Shown here piece by piece: positions 33,422 through 41,994 of a DNA stretch of 64,000 nt. The notes below the pieces were generated by a model, which saw nothing but the letters and a program-made list of their open reading frames with translations, was not told the origin of the DNA and did no database searches. Position 1 is the stretch's first letter, and each line of letters opens with the position of its first letter. Position numbers and translations under genes: made by a program. The stretch spans positions 1 to 64,000 of the forward strand of contig JASGHE010000006.1 in assembly GCA_047602475.1 (NCBI GenBank), given 5' to 3'. The stretch comes from JAEUIE01 sp047602475. Lineage in GTDB: Bacteria; Planctomycetota; Planctomycetia; Gemmatales; HRBIN36.

Positions 33422-35521
33422 GTGCCAACTTTACTGAAACGCTGGGCGAAACGCATTGCCCTGCTGGGACTCGCCGTCATGGGATCAACTGCCATGCTGC
33501 ATTCTGATGAGGGCATGTGGCTCTACAACAATCCGCCTCTCAAGGTGCTCAAGGAACGCTACAACTTCGAGCCAACCCAGGAATGGCTCGATCATCTCCG
33601 CATGTCGAGCGTCCGCTTCAACAGCGGCGGCTCGGGCAGCTTTGTCTCTTCCAACGGCCTGGTGCTTACCAACCACCACGTCGGGGCGGATACGCTGCAA
33701 AAGATCAGCACCAAGGAGAAGGACTTCATCAAGACCGGCTTCTACGCCAAGAGTCAAGCTGATGAAGTGCCTGCCAAGGATTTGGAACTCAACGTGCTGC
33801 TTTCGATCACCGATGTCACCGACAAGGTGAACGGCGCGGTGAAGGCTGATATGTCGCCAGCAGAGCAGGGCGTTGCCCGCCGCAAGGTGATGAACGAGCT
33901 TGAATCGACAGCTCTTGAAGGCAAGGACAAGAACAAGTCTCGTGCCGACGTCGTCACCCTTTATAATGGTGGCGCGTATCACCTCTACCAGTTCAAGCGA
34001 TACACCGATGTGCGCCTCGTCTTCGCTCCGGAGAAAGACATCGCCTTCTTCGGCGGCGACCCCGACAATTTCGAGTATCCCCGCTACGATCTCGATATCT
34101 GCTTCTTCCGTGCTTACGAAGATGGCAAGCCCGCCAAGCCTGAGCACTTCCTCACCTGGAGCCAGGCAGGCACCAAGGAAGGCGATCTGACCTTCGTCTC
34201 CGGTCACCCTGGCCGCACCAGCCGTGGTTTGACCATGACCCATCTGGAGTACATTCGGGACAAGCTGGCTCCCTATCAGCTGAACTACCTCCGCCGCATC
34301 GAAGTGATGCTCAAGAACTACAGCGACCGCAGCTTGAGCAACGCTCAGGAAGCGCAGGAAGACCTCTTCAGCATCCAGAACAGCCGCAAGGCACGTCTCG
34401 GTGGTCTCGGCGGTCTGCAAGACCCTGTGCTGATGGCACAGAAGGCCAAGGAAGAAGCTGCTCTGCGTGAAGCGATTGCCAAGGACCCCAAGCTCAAGGA
34501 TTCGGAAACCGCCTGGGCTGAGGTCGAAAGCACGCTCAAGTATGCTCGTGAGTACTTCACCGATTACAACCTCTTCGAACGGGGTCAGGCGTTCCACAGC
34601 GATCTGTTCGGCAAGGCCCGCACTCTCGTTCGTGCTGCTGACGAACAGGCCAAGCCCGATGGCGAACGTCTGCGTGAGTTCCGTTCGGCTGGCATGAAGT
34701 CGCTGGAACTGGCTCTCTTCTCCGAAGCTCCCATCCATGAGAACCTCGAAGTCGTTCAGCTTGCTGATTCGCTCGGCATGATGATCGAACTGGCCGGCGT
34801 GGATCATCCGCTCGTCAAGAAGATCCTGGCGGGCAAGTCACCCCAGGCCCGTGCTGCGGAACTGGTGCGTGGCTCCAAGCTCAATCAGGTCAGCGAACGG
34901 AAGAAGCTGTTCGAGGGCGGCAAAGACGCTGTCGCGGCCAGCAGCGATCCAATGATCGCTTTGGCCAAACTGGTCGATGACGAAGCACGCAAGGTTCGCA
35001 AGAGCTTTGAAGAGAAGGTGGAAGAACCCCAGCGACAGGCTTACGGCAAGATGGCCAAGGCCCGCTTCGCTGTGCAGGGTACCGGCGTCTATCCCGATGC
35101 CACCTTCACCCTTCGCCTGGCCTTCGGTCAGATCAAGGGCTTCGAAGAGAATGGCGTGCAGGTGCCTGCCTTTACTACGCTGGGCGGCGCGTTTGAACGC
35201 AGCAAGGCTCAGGGTGGCCAGGATCCCTTCAAGCTGCCCGAAAGCTGGATCAAGGCCAAGGATCGCATGAAGCTCGATACGCCTTTCAACTTTGTCAGCA
35301 CCGCTGACATTATCGGCGGCAACTCCGGTTCGCCCGTCGTTGATCGCAAGGGCGAGTTTGTCGGCATTATCTTCGATGGCAACATCCAGTCGCTGGTGCT
35401 CGACTATGCCTACAGCGATGTCATCGCTCGTGCTGTCTCGGTCGATTGCCGAGGCATCATGGAGGCGCTGCGAAGCGTTTACAGTGCTGATGCATTGATC
35501 GGCGAAATACTGGCGAAGTAG
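33422..35521 (+). CDS. S46 family peptidase (dipeptidyl-peptidase 7/11 type)
   Basis: 699 residues, the normal length. Signal peptide GLAVMGSTAMLHS. N-terminal EGMWLYNNPP, then SGSFVSSNGLVLTNHHVGAD with the catalytic His, DNFEYPRYDLDICFFRAYED with the Asp, and GGNSGSPVVDRKGEFVGIIF with the Ser near residue 642. The enzyme removes dipeptides from peptides outside the cytoplasm. GTG start at 33422 with GGAGA upstream. Three long open frames on other strands in this gene are shadows of its biased codon use. Confidence 0.95.
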   Translation: MPTLLKRWAKRIALLGLAVMGSTAMLHSDEGMWLYNNPPLKVLKERYNFEPTQEWLDHLRMSSVRFNSGGSGSFVSSNGLVLTNHHVGADTLQKISTKEKDFIKTGFYAKSQADEVPAKDLELNVLLSITDVTDKVNGAVKADMSPAEQGVARRKVMNELESTALEGKDKNKSRADVVTLYNGGAYHLYQFKRYTDVRLVFAPEKDIAFFGGDPDNFEYPRYDLDICFFRAYEDGKPAKPEHFLTWSQAGTKEGDLTFVSGHPGRTSRGLTMTHLEYIRDKLAPYQLNYLRRIEVMLKNYSDRSLSNAQEAQEDLFSIQNSRKARLGGLGGLQDPVLMAQKAKEEAALREAIAKDPKLKDSETAWAEVESTLKYAREYFTDYNLFERGQAFHSDLFGKARTLVRAADEQAKPDGERLREFRSAGMKSLELALFSEAPIHENLEVVQLADSLGMMIELAGVDHPLVKKILAGKSPQARAAELVRGSKLNQVSERKKLFEGGKDAVAASSDPMIALAKLVDDEARKVRKSFEEKVEEPQRQAYGKMAKARFAVQGTGVYPDATFTLRLAFGQIKGFEENGVQVPAFTTLGGAFERSKAQGGQDPFKLPESWIKAKDRMKLDTPFNFVSTADIIGGNSGSPVVDRKGEFVGIIFDGNIQSLVLDYAYSDVIARAVSVDCRGIMEALRSVYSADALIGEILAK

Positions 35522-35530
35522 TTTCCTAAA

Positions 35531-35619
35531 CTCCTCCCCTTTACAAGGGGAGGTTGGGTGGGGTTGAGTTTCAGCGGAAGCTTACCCCCTCCGGCTCCCC
35601 CTTGAAAAGGGGGAGAGAA
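35531..35619. repeat. C-rich double-hairpin repeat copy
   Basis: CTCCTCCCCTTTACAAGGGG ... GGCTCCCCCTTGAAAAGGGG directly after the S46 peptidase stop. Confidence 0.75.
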
Positions 35620-35638
35620 TGATACCGAAGTCACCGAA

Positions 35639-35668
35639 GCCCACGGACAGCAGTCCGTGGGCTTTTTT
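35639..35668 (+). terminator. Rho-independent terminator
   Basis: GCCCACGGAC-AGCA-GTCCGTGGGC followed by TTTTTT: ten-base perfect stem with a full T-run, closing the S46 peptidase transcript. Confidence 0.92.
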
Positions 35669-35739
35669 CAATCACTGACAAAATGGTAAAGTATTCCTTG
35701 ACCCTCCAACTATACGGCACTACACTACTTATGTCTTGA

Positions 35740-35754
35740 TGAGATTCAGTCTCA
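35740..35754. promoter_or_regulatory. Candidate Fur-like box
   Basis: TGAGATTCAGTCTCA is an imperfect 15-base palindrome resembling Fur sites of the TGAGAATNATTCTCA form, 20 bases before the first feoA. Iron-dependent repression of the feo operon would be expected. Confidence 0.4.
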
Positions 35755-35774
35755 ATTAGAGTAGCCTGCCTCAG

Positions 35775-36020
35775 ATGTTGCCACTTGAGTGTTTGCAGTG
35801 CAATGAGAACGCTGAGATCGCCGAGGTTGTCGGCGATCCTCGCTGGGTTGCGCGGATGGCTGATCTGGGCGTGCAGAACGGCGCGCAGCTCCGCATGGTC
35901 GCTCCCGGAGCCACCTGCCTGTTTGAACTCGGCCAGTGCCGGCTCTGTCTGCGATCCGATTCTTCTAACTGCATCTACGTTCGACCTTTAGCTGAGTCGG
36001 TCCGTGTTGCCACTTCCTGA
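35775..36020 (+). CDS. feoA: FeoA-domain protein, first copy
   Basis: 81 residues with one SH3-like FeoA domain: NENAEIAEVVGDPRWVARMA, DLGVQNGAQLRMVAPG and CRLCLRSDSSNCIYVRP. Two Cys near the start (LECLQCNE) and CRLC are additional to most FeoA proteins. It overlaps the second feoA by 17 bases in another frame. FeoA is a small cytoplasmic partner of the ferrous iron transporter FeoB. Confidence 0.88.
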   Translation: MLPLECLQCNENAEIAEVVGDPRWVARMADLGVQNGAQLRMVAPGATCLFELGQCRLCLRSDSSNCIYVRPLAESVRVATS

Positions 36021-36237
36021 ACTTCCCCTGAAGACCCCGGCGACGATTCTCCGCATCGACGGAACCGATCACCTTACGCAGCGACTGCTCGAGTTCGGCC
36101 TGATGGAGGGAGACCCCATCGAAGTCATCGGCGTCGCGCCGCTGGGCGACCCGCTCGAAATCCAGGCCCGGCATGGGGTGCTCAGCCTGCGGCGCAATGA
36201 AGCTATCCGTATCATTGTGGAGACCGGCACGCCATGA
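36004..36237 (+). CDS. feoA: FeoA-domain protein, second copy
   Basis: 77 residues: ATILRIDGTDHLTQRLLEFG, LMEGDPIEVIGVAPLGDPLE and LSLRRNEAIRIIVE, a canonical FeoA domain with LxExGLxxG motif. Start GTG at 36004 inside the first feoA; its stop overlaps the feoB ATG (ATGA at 36234). Two separate feoA genes before feoB are known in several phyla. Confidence 0.9.
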   Translation: MLPLPELPLKTPATILRIDGTDHLTQRLLEFGLMEGDPIEVIGVAPLGDPLEIQARHGVLSLRRNEAIRIIVETGTP

Positions 36238-38467
36238 CCGCTCTTCCCACACCGCTGCCTGCGAACACGGCCAAACGGCATCTGACGGTCGCCCTGGTGG
36301 GTAACCCGAACACCGGGAAGACGACGCTGTTCAATGCCCTGTGCGGCATGCATCAGCGCGTCGGCAACTATCCGGGCGTGACGGTGGAAAAGAAGGTGGG
36401 CACCTGCACGATTGGGCACGCCACCATTTCGTTCATCGATCTGCCAGGCACTTACAGCCTGGCGGCCCGCAGCCCCGATGAACTGGTCTCGGTCGATCTG
36501 CTGCTCGGCCATCAGGCCGGCGAACCCAAGCCTGACCTGATCCTGAACATTGTCGATGCCAGCAACCTGGAACGGCATTTGTTCCTGACCACGCAGCTAG
36601 TCGATTTGGGCATCCCGATCATCGTGGCGGCGAACATGATGGATCATGCCCGTGATCTGGGCATTGCCGTTGATTTTGATCAGATTCGCACCAACCTGGG
36701 GCTGACGATCATCCCGATTGAAGCGCACCGCAAGATAGGACTGGATGATTTGCGTTCCGCTATCATCGCGCAGCCAGGCTCGCAGCCTCGAACGTCCCCG
36801 TTCCCGGAACCGTTTCAGAATGAAGTCAGCAAGCTGGATGCCTTCCTCGAGGAGCATCAGGTCTCCGTGGAAGATCGCCATGCGTCTCTCCTGAGCCGAC
36901 TGCTGATCGATCGCCAGGGGGCTGTTGAACAGCGTTATGTCGATCGGCTGCCCGGTGTGCTTCCAGCATATCTGGAAGCGGCCCGATCACGACTTGATGG
37001 GGCAGGGTGCAGCGTTCCGCAGATGGAGGCCCGGCATCGCTACGGCTTCCTGCGCCAGGCGGTTCGCAATGCCATCGTCAAAGAGAACCGGCCCCGTAAC
37101 GATCTGTCGAGCCGGATTGATCGTATTGTCACCCATCGAGTGTGGGGACTGGTCATCTTTCTGACCATTCTTTTTGTGATCTTTCAATCGATCTTCGTGG
37201 GTGCGGAGCCGCTCAAGGAAATGCTCGATCAGGGGATCAAGAAGCTGGGGGTCTGGTCGACCAGTTGGCTAAGCGCCGGGCCGTTCAAGAGCCTGATCAA
37301 CGACGGCATTTTCGCAGGCGTGGGCGGAATCATCGCCTTCCTTCCTCAGATTCTGATTCTGTTCGGCTTCATGGCCATTCTGGAAGACTGCGGCTACATG
37401 GCCCGGGCGGCGTTCCTGATGGATAAGATCATGTCGCGCTGCGGGCTCAGCGGTAAATCGTTTATTCCGATGCTGTCGTCATTCGCCTGTGCCATCCCCG
37501 GCGTGATGGCGACGCGGGTGATCGAAGACCGGCGCGATCGGCTGGCGACGATGCTGGTGGCGCCGCTGATGAGCTGCTCAGCCCGGTTGCCGGTCTACGC
37601 GCTGCTCATTGGGGCGTTTGTGCCGCTGACTACGATGCTGGGCGGCTGGCTGCCGGGGCTGGTGTTGTTCGGCTTGTACATGATCGGCATCATTGTCGCG
37701 CCGCTGGTGGCCCTGGTGCTCAAACGCACGGTGCTGCGCGGGAAACGCCGATCTTTATTCTGGAGCTGCCTCCCTATCGCCGGCCTTCGATCTATTCGGT
37801 GTTGCATCGCATGCTGGAGCGGGGTTGGGCGTTCGTCCGCCGGGCGGGCACGTTCATCCTGGCCAGCATGATCATCGTCTGGGCGCTGCTCTACTTCCCC
37901 CGTACGGACGCACAAGGGCAAAACTATGATCAGCGACTGACGGAGTTGGAGGAGCTAAAAGATGAGTTGAGCAAAGCGGGAAAGACCGAAGAAGCGGACA
38001 AGGTGGAAGCGGAGATGAAGCTGGTTCAGGGCCAGTGGAAACGAAACTCGGCGCTGGGCCGGGTAGGGCACTTCCTGGCCCCGGTGTTTCAGCCTCTGGG
38101 CTGGGATTGGCGGATGGGCACGGCGGCACTGGCCAGTTTTCCGGCGCGTGAGGTGATGGTCGGCGTGCTGGGCATCCTGTTTGACGTGGGTGACGTGGAC
38201 GAAGAGAACCGGGCCACCCTGAGCAAGCAGCTACAGGAAGTGGAATGGGAGGACGGCTCGCACCGCAAGCTCTTTACGCTGGCCAGCGCGCTCTCGGTGA
38301 TGGTGTTCTTTGCCTTGTGCTGCCAGTGTGCTTCCACGCTGGCGGTGATCGCCCGGGAGAGCAACTCGTGGCGGTGGCCGATATTGACCTTTGTCTACAT
38401 GACCGTGCTGGCTTACGTGGGCGCTCTGCTGACGTATCAACTCGCTTCCCGGCTGGGCGGAGGGTGA
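36234..38467 (+). CDS. feoB: Ferrous iron transporter FeoB, one frameshift
   Basis: About 744 residues after joining two frames near 37740, where one G added to a GGG run turns LRGKRR into LRGETPIFILELPPYRRP. The cytoplasmic G-domain has LVGNPNTGKTTLFNALCG (G1), DLPGTYSLAA (G3) and VAANMMDHA in place of NxxD. The membrane part has VGGIIAFLPQILILFGFMA, LEDCGYMARAAFLMDKIM and SFACAIPGVMATRVIEDRRD (first Gate), and the second gate FPAREVMVGVLG. It moves Fe(II) into the cytoplasm under low oxygen. Fourth gene of the set encodes a Cys-rich partner. Confidence 0.93.
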
Positions 38468-38470
38468 GCG

Positions 38471-38710
38471 ATGGATGGGCAAACCGTCGCGGTCGTTGCT
38501 GTTCTGACCCTCGCAGGTAGTTATCTGGCCTGGCTGACGTGGCGCGGATGGAAGCGCCTTCGGTCAGGAGGATGCAGTTCGAGTTGCGGCTGCGACGTGA
38601 AGAAGGACGACATCAAACAACCGGGCCTGGTGCAGGTGAATGACCTGACCGCCCGGCTTCGTTCCCGGGCGGGAGTTCACCTTGAGACGACCCCTTCGGT
38701 GGAGAAGTGA
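38471..38710 (+). CDS. FeoB-associated Cys-rich membrane protein
   Basis: 79 residues. One N-terminal span, VAVVAVLTLAGSYLAWLTWR, then a Cys-rich loop RSGGCSSSCGCDVKKDD and a hydrophilic tail. This matches small FeoB-associated proteins (often annotated with FeoC). It starts 3 bases after the feoB stop. It may bind iron or stabilise FeoB. Confidence 0.85.
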   Translation: MDGQTVAVVAVLTLAGSYLAWLTWRGWKRLRSGGCSSSCGCDVKKDDIKQPGLVQVNDLTARLRSRAGVHLETTPSVEK

Positions 38711-38898
38711 TTGGGTAGAGAGGGCGGTGTGTGTTAGGCAGTATATGGTAGCCCGATGCGCCAGTTTAGAAGTTGCGCTTGGCAGTGGTTTGGTGTCATC
38801 GTGGCAATGAAATCTTGATGGGTTCGTGGCCTTTCAGGCCAAATACGAGTCTATTCATGATGGAAATAAGTGCCTGTCGGTACGGTGCGCAACATCAA

Positions 38899-38941
38899 AG
38901 CGCGAGAGCGAGGGTGGACCTTCCGATTGCTCGCGCCCCAT
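38899..38941. repeat. Degraded relative of the 20051-20123 palindrome
   Basis: AGCGCGAGAGCGAGGGTGGA-CCTTCCGATTGCTCGCGCCCC: one arm and the centre are recognisable, the other arm is mostly lost. Confidence 0.6.
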
Positions 38942-38957
38942 CAGTGTACATAAGTCA

Positions 38958-39004
38958 ACTGTAACCCATGTCCCCGGTCTGCTGTTACCTATGTCTCTGG
39001 TCTG
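38958..39004. repeat. Tandem 23-base units, possible insertion-sequence end
   Basis: ACTGTAACCCATGTCCCCGG-TCTG is followed at once by CTGTTACCTATGTCTCTGG-TCTG. Such ACCCATGTC(N)CCGGTC strings recall ends of IS481-like elements; a related string lies at 63154-63175. No transposase nearby, so at most a relic. Confidence 0.4.
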
Positions 39005-39061
39005 AACACAGGGGAGAGGGGAGCACTGTCGGCAGATTTGCTCAGTTTGAATAATGATGGC

Positions 39062-39207
39062 TAACAGTTTGTTGAATTACTGGGTAGATGTGGCAGGAGT
39101 CACGATGTACTCATCGTGACTCCTGCCACACTGCCTGGATATTGCACGTCCAGCAGGGGGCAACGGAGTACCGTTGACCCCTGCCACGGTCATTCAACTG
39201 GTTCTTA
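39062..39207. mobile_element. MITE-like element, copy D (142 bp plus flanking TA)
   Basis: TA-ACAGTTTGTTGAATTAC ... CATTCAACTGGTTCT-TA, element 39064-39205. Left stem CACGATG/CATCGTG, right stem CAACGG/CCGTTG around GTAC: the inner stems of copy A in reversed order, so D is in the opposite orientation. It lies just downstream of the kinase gene. Confidence 0.85.
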
Positions 39208-39212
39208 AGGGG

Positions 39213-41192
39213 CTACTTCGGAGCAGCCGCTTTGGTGCTGGGTGGAGCGGTTTTGTCAGGCGGGGTCTTGCCGGGATCGGTCTTTGCCGGTGCGGTGCTC
39301 TTGGGTGGTGCCGCTGCTTTGGCATTCGCAGCTGCGGTGGCTTGCTTCACCAAAGCGTCAACGGCGGTCTTCAGCTCTTCATCCGTGTAAGCGCCTTCCC
39401 AGATGTTTCTCACCAAACCCGTATGGTCTATGAGGTACAACGTCGGCGATACCTTGGCACCGACAGACTGGGAAATGGTCGATCCATCCGCCTGTAGATT
39501 CTTCGAATGGCGCCAGGTCAGCTTATACTTCTTCAAGCCCTCCTCGAAGTCCTCAGAGTTAGAATCAGTACTGATCCCCAGAACTTCAAACAGGCTGCTG
39601 TTGTGGCTGGCAGCCAGTGCTTTCTGCGCTTCCAGGTGAACGTGGCAGTTGGGATCCCAGAAGCCATAGAACTGGATGAGCAGCACCTTGCCTTTGTAAT
39701 CGCTGATCTTGAAGAGCTTGTTCTCGGTATCAGTCAGCTTCAAATCGGGCATGGCCGCTCTGGCTCGAACGGTATGCTTGTCGCCGACGGTGCTGCGTTC
39801 GGTAGAAGGATCAGCCTTCACGACCGTTTTAGTGTTCCCGGAGAACATGATGTAGAGGGTAACCGCCGGGATCAGCACCGCCGCGATGGCGCCGACGAGC
39901 AGCATGGTGCGCGGCGAGAGCTTGCTGTCGAGCGACAGTTTCGCGGGAGCGGCCTTGACTCGCGAAGTCGCGCCTTTGGATTCGATTTTGGTGCTGTGCG
40001 AGGAAACGCTACCAGAACCGACCCTGCCTGAGCCGACGCTGCCCGACGCCCCCGGAACTGGAGCGGTAGGCTGAAGGTTTCCCGTTTGAGTACGATAGAT
40101 GCCACCCGTGATGGGTCCCAGCGGCGCGGTGTTGAACTGCGTGCCGGAGATGACCGGAATGTTCTGGGAGTTGTTGCCCAGGAACGGGTTGAGCGCCGCG
40201 ATCACTTCGTTGGGGGTCTTGAAGCGATGTTCGGGCCGCTTGGCCATCATGCGGAACAAGACCTGGTTCAGCCCTTCGGGGATTTCGGGCCGCAGGCGGT
40301 TGATGGGCGGCGGCAGTTGCATCTGGTGTTGCAACAGCTTCTGCGCAGTCGTGCCTTCCACCGGAGGCTTGCCTGTGACAAGCGTGTAGAACGTGGCACC
40401 CAGACTGTAGATATCCGCACGGACATCGACGGTATTGTTGGCAATAGCCTGTTCCGGGGCGATGTAGTCGATCGATCCCATCACGTCCTTGCCGTCCGAT
40501 AAATCCTGGGTCAGATTATCCTGAACGACTTCGAACGAGCGGGCCAGACCCAGATCGAGAATCTTCACCTGGCCGGTCTTGTCCACCAGGATATTGGCCG
40601 GCTTGATGTCACGATGCACCATGTTGCGTTCGCTGGCATGCTGCAAGCCCTTGCACGACTGAATAAGAATGTTGACAGCGGTCTTCCAGGGCAGAGGGCC
40701 TTTGGTATCGACATACTTCTGCAAGTTGGTGCCGTCGATGTACTCCATCACCAGGTAGTGCATGCCATTCTGTTCGCTGACATCGAACGCCTTGACGATA
40801 TTGGGATGATCGAGGGCGGCAGCGGCGCGGGCTTCACGGTAGAAGCGTTCCAGCGAGAGCTTGTCCTTGGTCTTGTCTTCAGGAAGAATCTTGATGGCGA
40901 CCCGGCGTTTGAGCTTTTCGTGTTCGCCGAGGTAGACGATGCCCATGCCGCCGGCACCGATCTTGTCCATCACCCGGTAAGCGCCAATGACCAGGCCTTT
41001 GAATCGTCCGCCTAACAGCGACTTAGCCTGAAAGGATGTGATCAGCTTGGATTGAATCAGGTACTCGGCAATTTTGATCGGTTCTTCCGTCGTGCCTGTG
41101 TACTTGCCCAGCGCTTCGTCAAGCACCGCTTCCTCAACCAGACCGCTCTTGCGCAATGTTTCTAAAAATTGATTCGATGTTGCAACCGGCAT
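39213..41192 (-). CDS. Membrane Ser/Thr protein kinase with C-terminal thioredoxin-like domain
   Basis: 659 residues. Kinase: YRVMDKIGAGGMGIVYLGEH, VAIKILPED (Lys), MVHRDIKPANILVDK, LDLGLARSF and MGSIDYIAPEQAIAN. A Ser/Gly-rich link leads to one span, TMLLVGAIAAVLIPAVTLYI, near residue 440. The outer part has AMPDLKLTDTENKLFKISDY, KGKVLLIQFYGFWDPNCHVH, GISTDSNSEDFEEG and GAKVSPTLYLIDHTGLV, the AhpC-TSA/TlpA layout with cis-Pro, but only one Cys (WDPNC) at the redox site. The end is an Ala/Pro/Lys-rich tail. So kinase inside, redox-fold sensor outside. Another helical segment precedes the kinase (residues 1-60). Confidence 0.92.
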   Translation of the reverse strand: MPVATSNQFLETLRKSGLVEEAVLDEALGKYTGTTEEPIKIAEYLIQSKLITSFQAKSLLGGRFKGLVIGAYRVMDKIGAGGMGIVYLGEHEKLKRRVAIKILPEDKTKDKLSLERFYREARAAAALDHPNIVKAFDVSEQNGMHYLVMEYIDGTNLQKYVDTKGPLPWKTAVNILIQSCKGLQHASERNMVHRDIKPANILVDKTGQVKILDLGLARSFEVVQDNLTQDLSDGKDVMGSIDYIAPEQAIANNTVDVRADIYSLGATFYTLVTGKPPVEGTTAQKLLQHQMQLPPPINRLRPEIPEGLNQVLFRMMAKRPEHRFKTPNEVIAALNPFLGNNSQNIPVISGTQFNTAPLGPITGGIYRTQTGNLQPTAPVPGASGSVGSGRVGSGSVSSHSTKIESKGATSRVKAAPAKLSLDSKLSPRTMLLVGAIAAVLIPAVTLYIMFSGNTKTVVKADPSTERSTVGDKHTVRARAAMPDLKLTDTENKLFKISDYKGKVLLIQFYGFWDPNCHVHLEAQKALAASHNSSLFEVLGISTDSNSEDFEEGLKKYKLTWRHSKNLQADGSTISQSVGAKVSPTLYLIDHTGLVRNIWEGAYTDEELKTAVDALVKQATAAANAKAAAPPKSTAPAKTDPGKTPPDKTAPPSTKAAAPK

Positions 41193-41297
41193 GGGCTGCT
41201 TCCCCCGTGTAATGCGTGTAACTGATCTTAACTTTAATCTCAGCCAAGATCAAACGAGAAGGGTGATATCGGCTTAAATTCTGCTGAAATAGTACGA

Positions 41298-41918
41298 TTA
41301 TCGGGGTTGGACGTGTACTCGATGGTCTTGAATTTGTACTCTTCCGGCGGCAATTAACTCGATGGCTTCGGGAAAAGCTTCGCATTCAGCCTGGAACACC
41401 CGTTGGCCCAGCGTTTCGGCTGTGTCATCGTCCAAAACAGGAACGGCCCGCTGCAAGATGATGGGGCCATGATCGAACTCGTTATCGGCAAAATGGACGG
41501 TGCAGCCAGTGACTTTGACGCCTGCCTTGAGAGCTGCTTCATGGACATGACGCCCGTAGAACCCCTTGCCGCAGAAGGCCGGGATGAGCGAGGGATGGAT
41601 ATTGATAACCTTGTGAGTGAAGTCGGGGGGGATGGGTAGGAACTCCAGGAAGCCTGCCAGACAGACGAGATCAGGCTTCACGTCCCGCAGGCGGCCATAC
41701 ATCGCCTCGCCGAACTGTTCCCGGGTTTTGCCTTTGCGGGCGATGACTTCGTGGGGCAAGCCGGCCTGGGCGGCGCGCACCAGACCATAGACATCGGGCC
41801 GGCTGGAGATGACGGCTGCGATCTCGGCATTCAATCTGCCCTGGGCGATGCGGTCAATGAGGTTCTGCAGCGTGGTGCCACCGGCACTGAGGAGGACGGC
41901 GAGACGTAGTTTAGCCAC
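41298..41918 (-). CDS. purN: Phosphoribosylglycinamide formyltransferase
   Basis: 206 residues. LAVLLSAGGTTLQNLIDRIA, the phosphate loop; LAGFLEFLPIPPDFTHKVIN-IHPSLIPAF with the Asn/His active pair; GRHVHEAALKAGVKVTGCTV; and FADNEFDHGPIILQRAVPV with the catalytic Asp. It transfers the formyl group of 10-formyltetrahydrofolate to GAR, third step of purine synthesis. AFCGKGFYG in place of the usual SFPGxxA-Q is a common variant outside proteobacteria. Single gene, ATG at 41918. Confidence 0.95.
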   Translation of the reverse strand: MAKLRLAVLLSAGGTTLQNLIDRIAQGRLNAEIAAVISSRPDVYGLVRAAQAGLPHEVIARKGKTREQFGEAMYGRLRDVKPDLVCLAGFLEFLPIPPDFTHKVINIHPSLIPAFCGKGFYGRHVHEAALKAGVKVTGCTVHFADNEFDHGPIILQRAVPVLDDDTAETLGQRVFQAECEAFPEAIELIAAGRVQIQDHRVHVQPR

Positions 41919-41994
41919 GGTGAGGTGTCTCCGGGTGGGGCGGTGTCATTCTATGTAACCCCTTCATGTCGTTGGCGTGATTCGTTTGAACATC

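Larger units (their letters stand above)
38711..39063. other. Repeat-filled gap after the feo operon
   Basis: No gene seen. It holds a degraded AGCGAGGGTGGACCTT repeat (38899-38941), a tandem 23-base pair (38958-39004) and then MITE-like copy D. Confidence 0.6.

Noticed and set aside
33485..34807. 440-codon open frame on the minus strand inside the S46 peptidase gene
   Set aside because: It is the mirror of a gene with strong codon bias; the plus strand has full S46 motifs and the minus frame has no recognisable domain.
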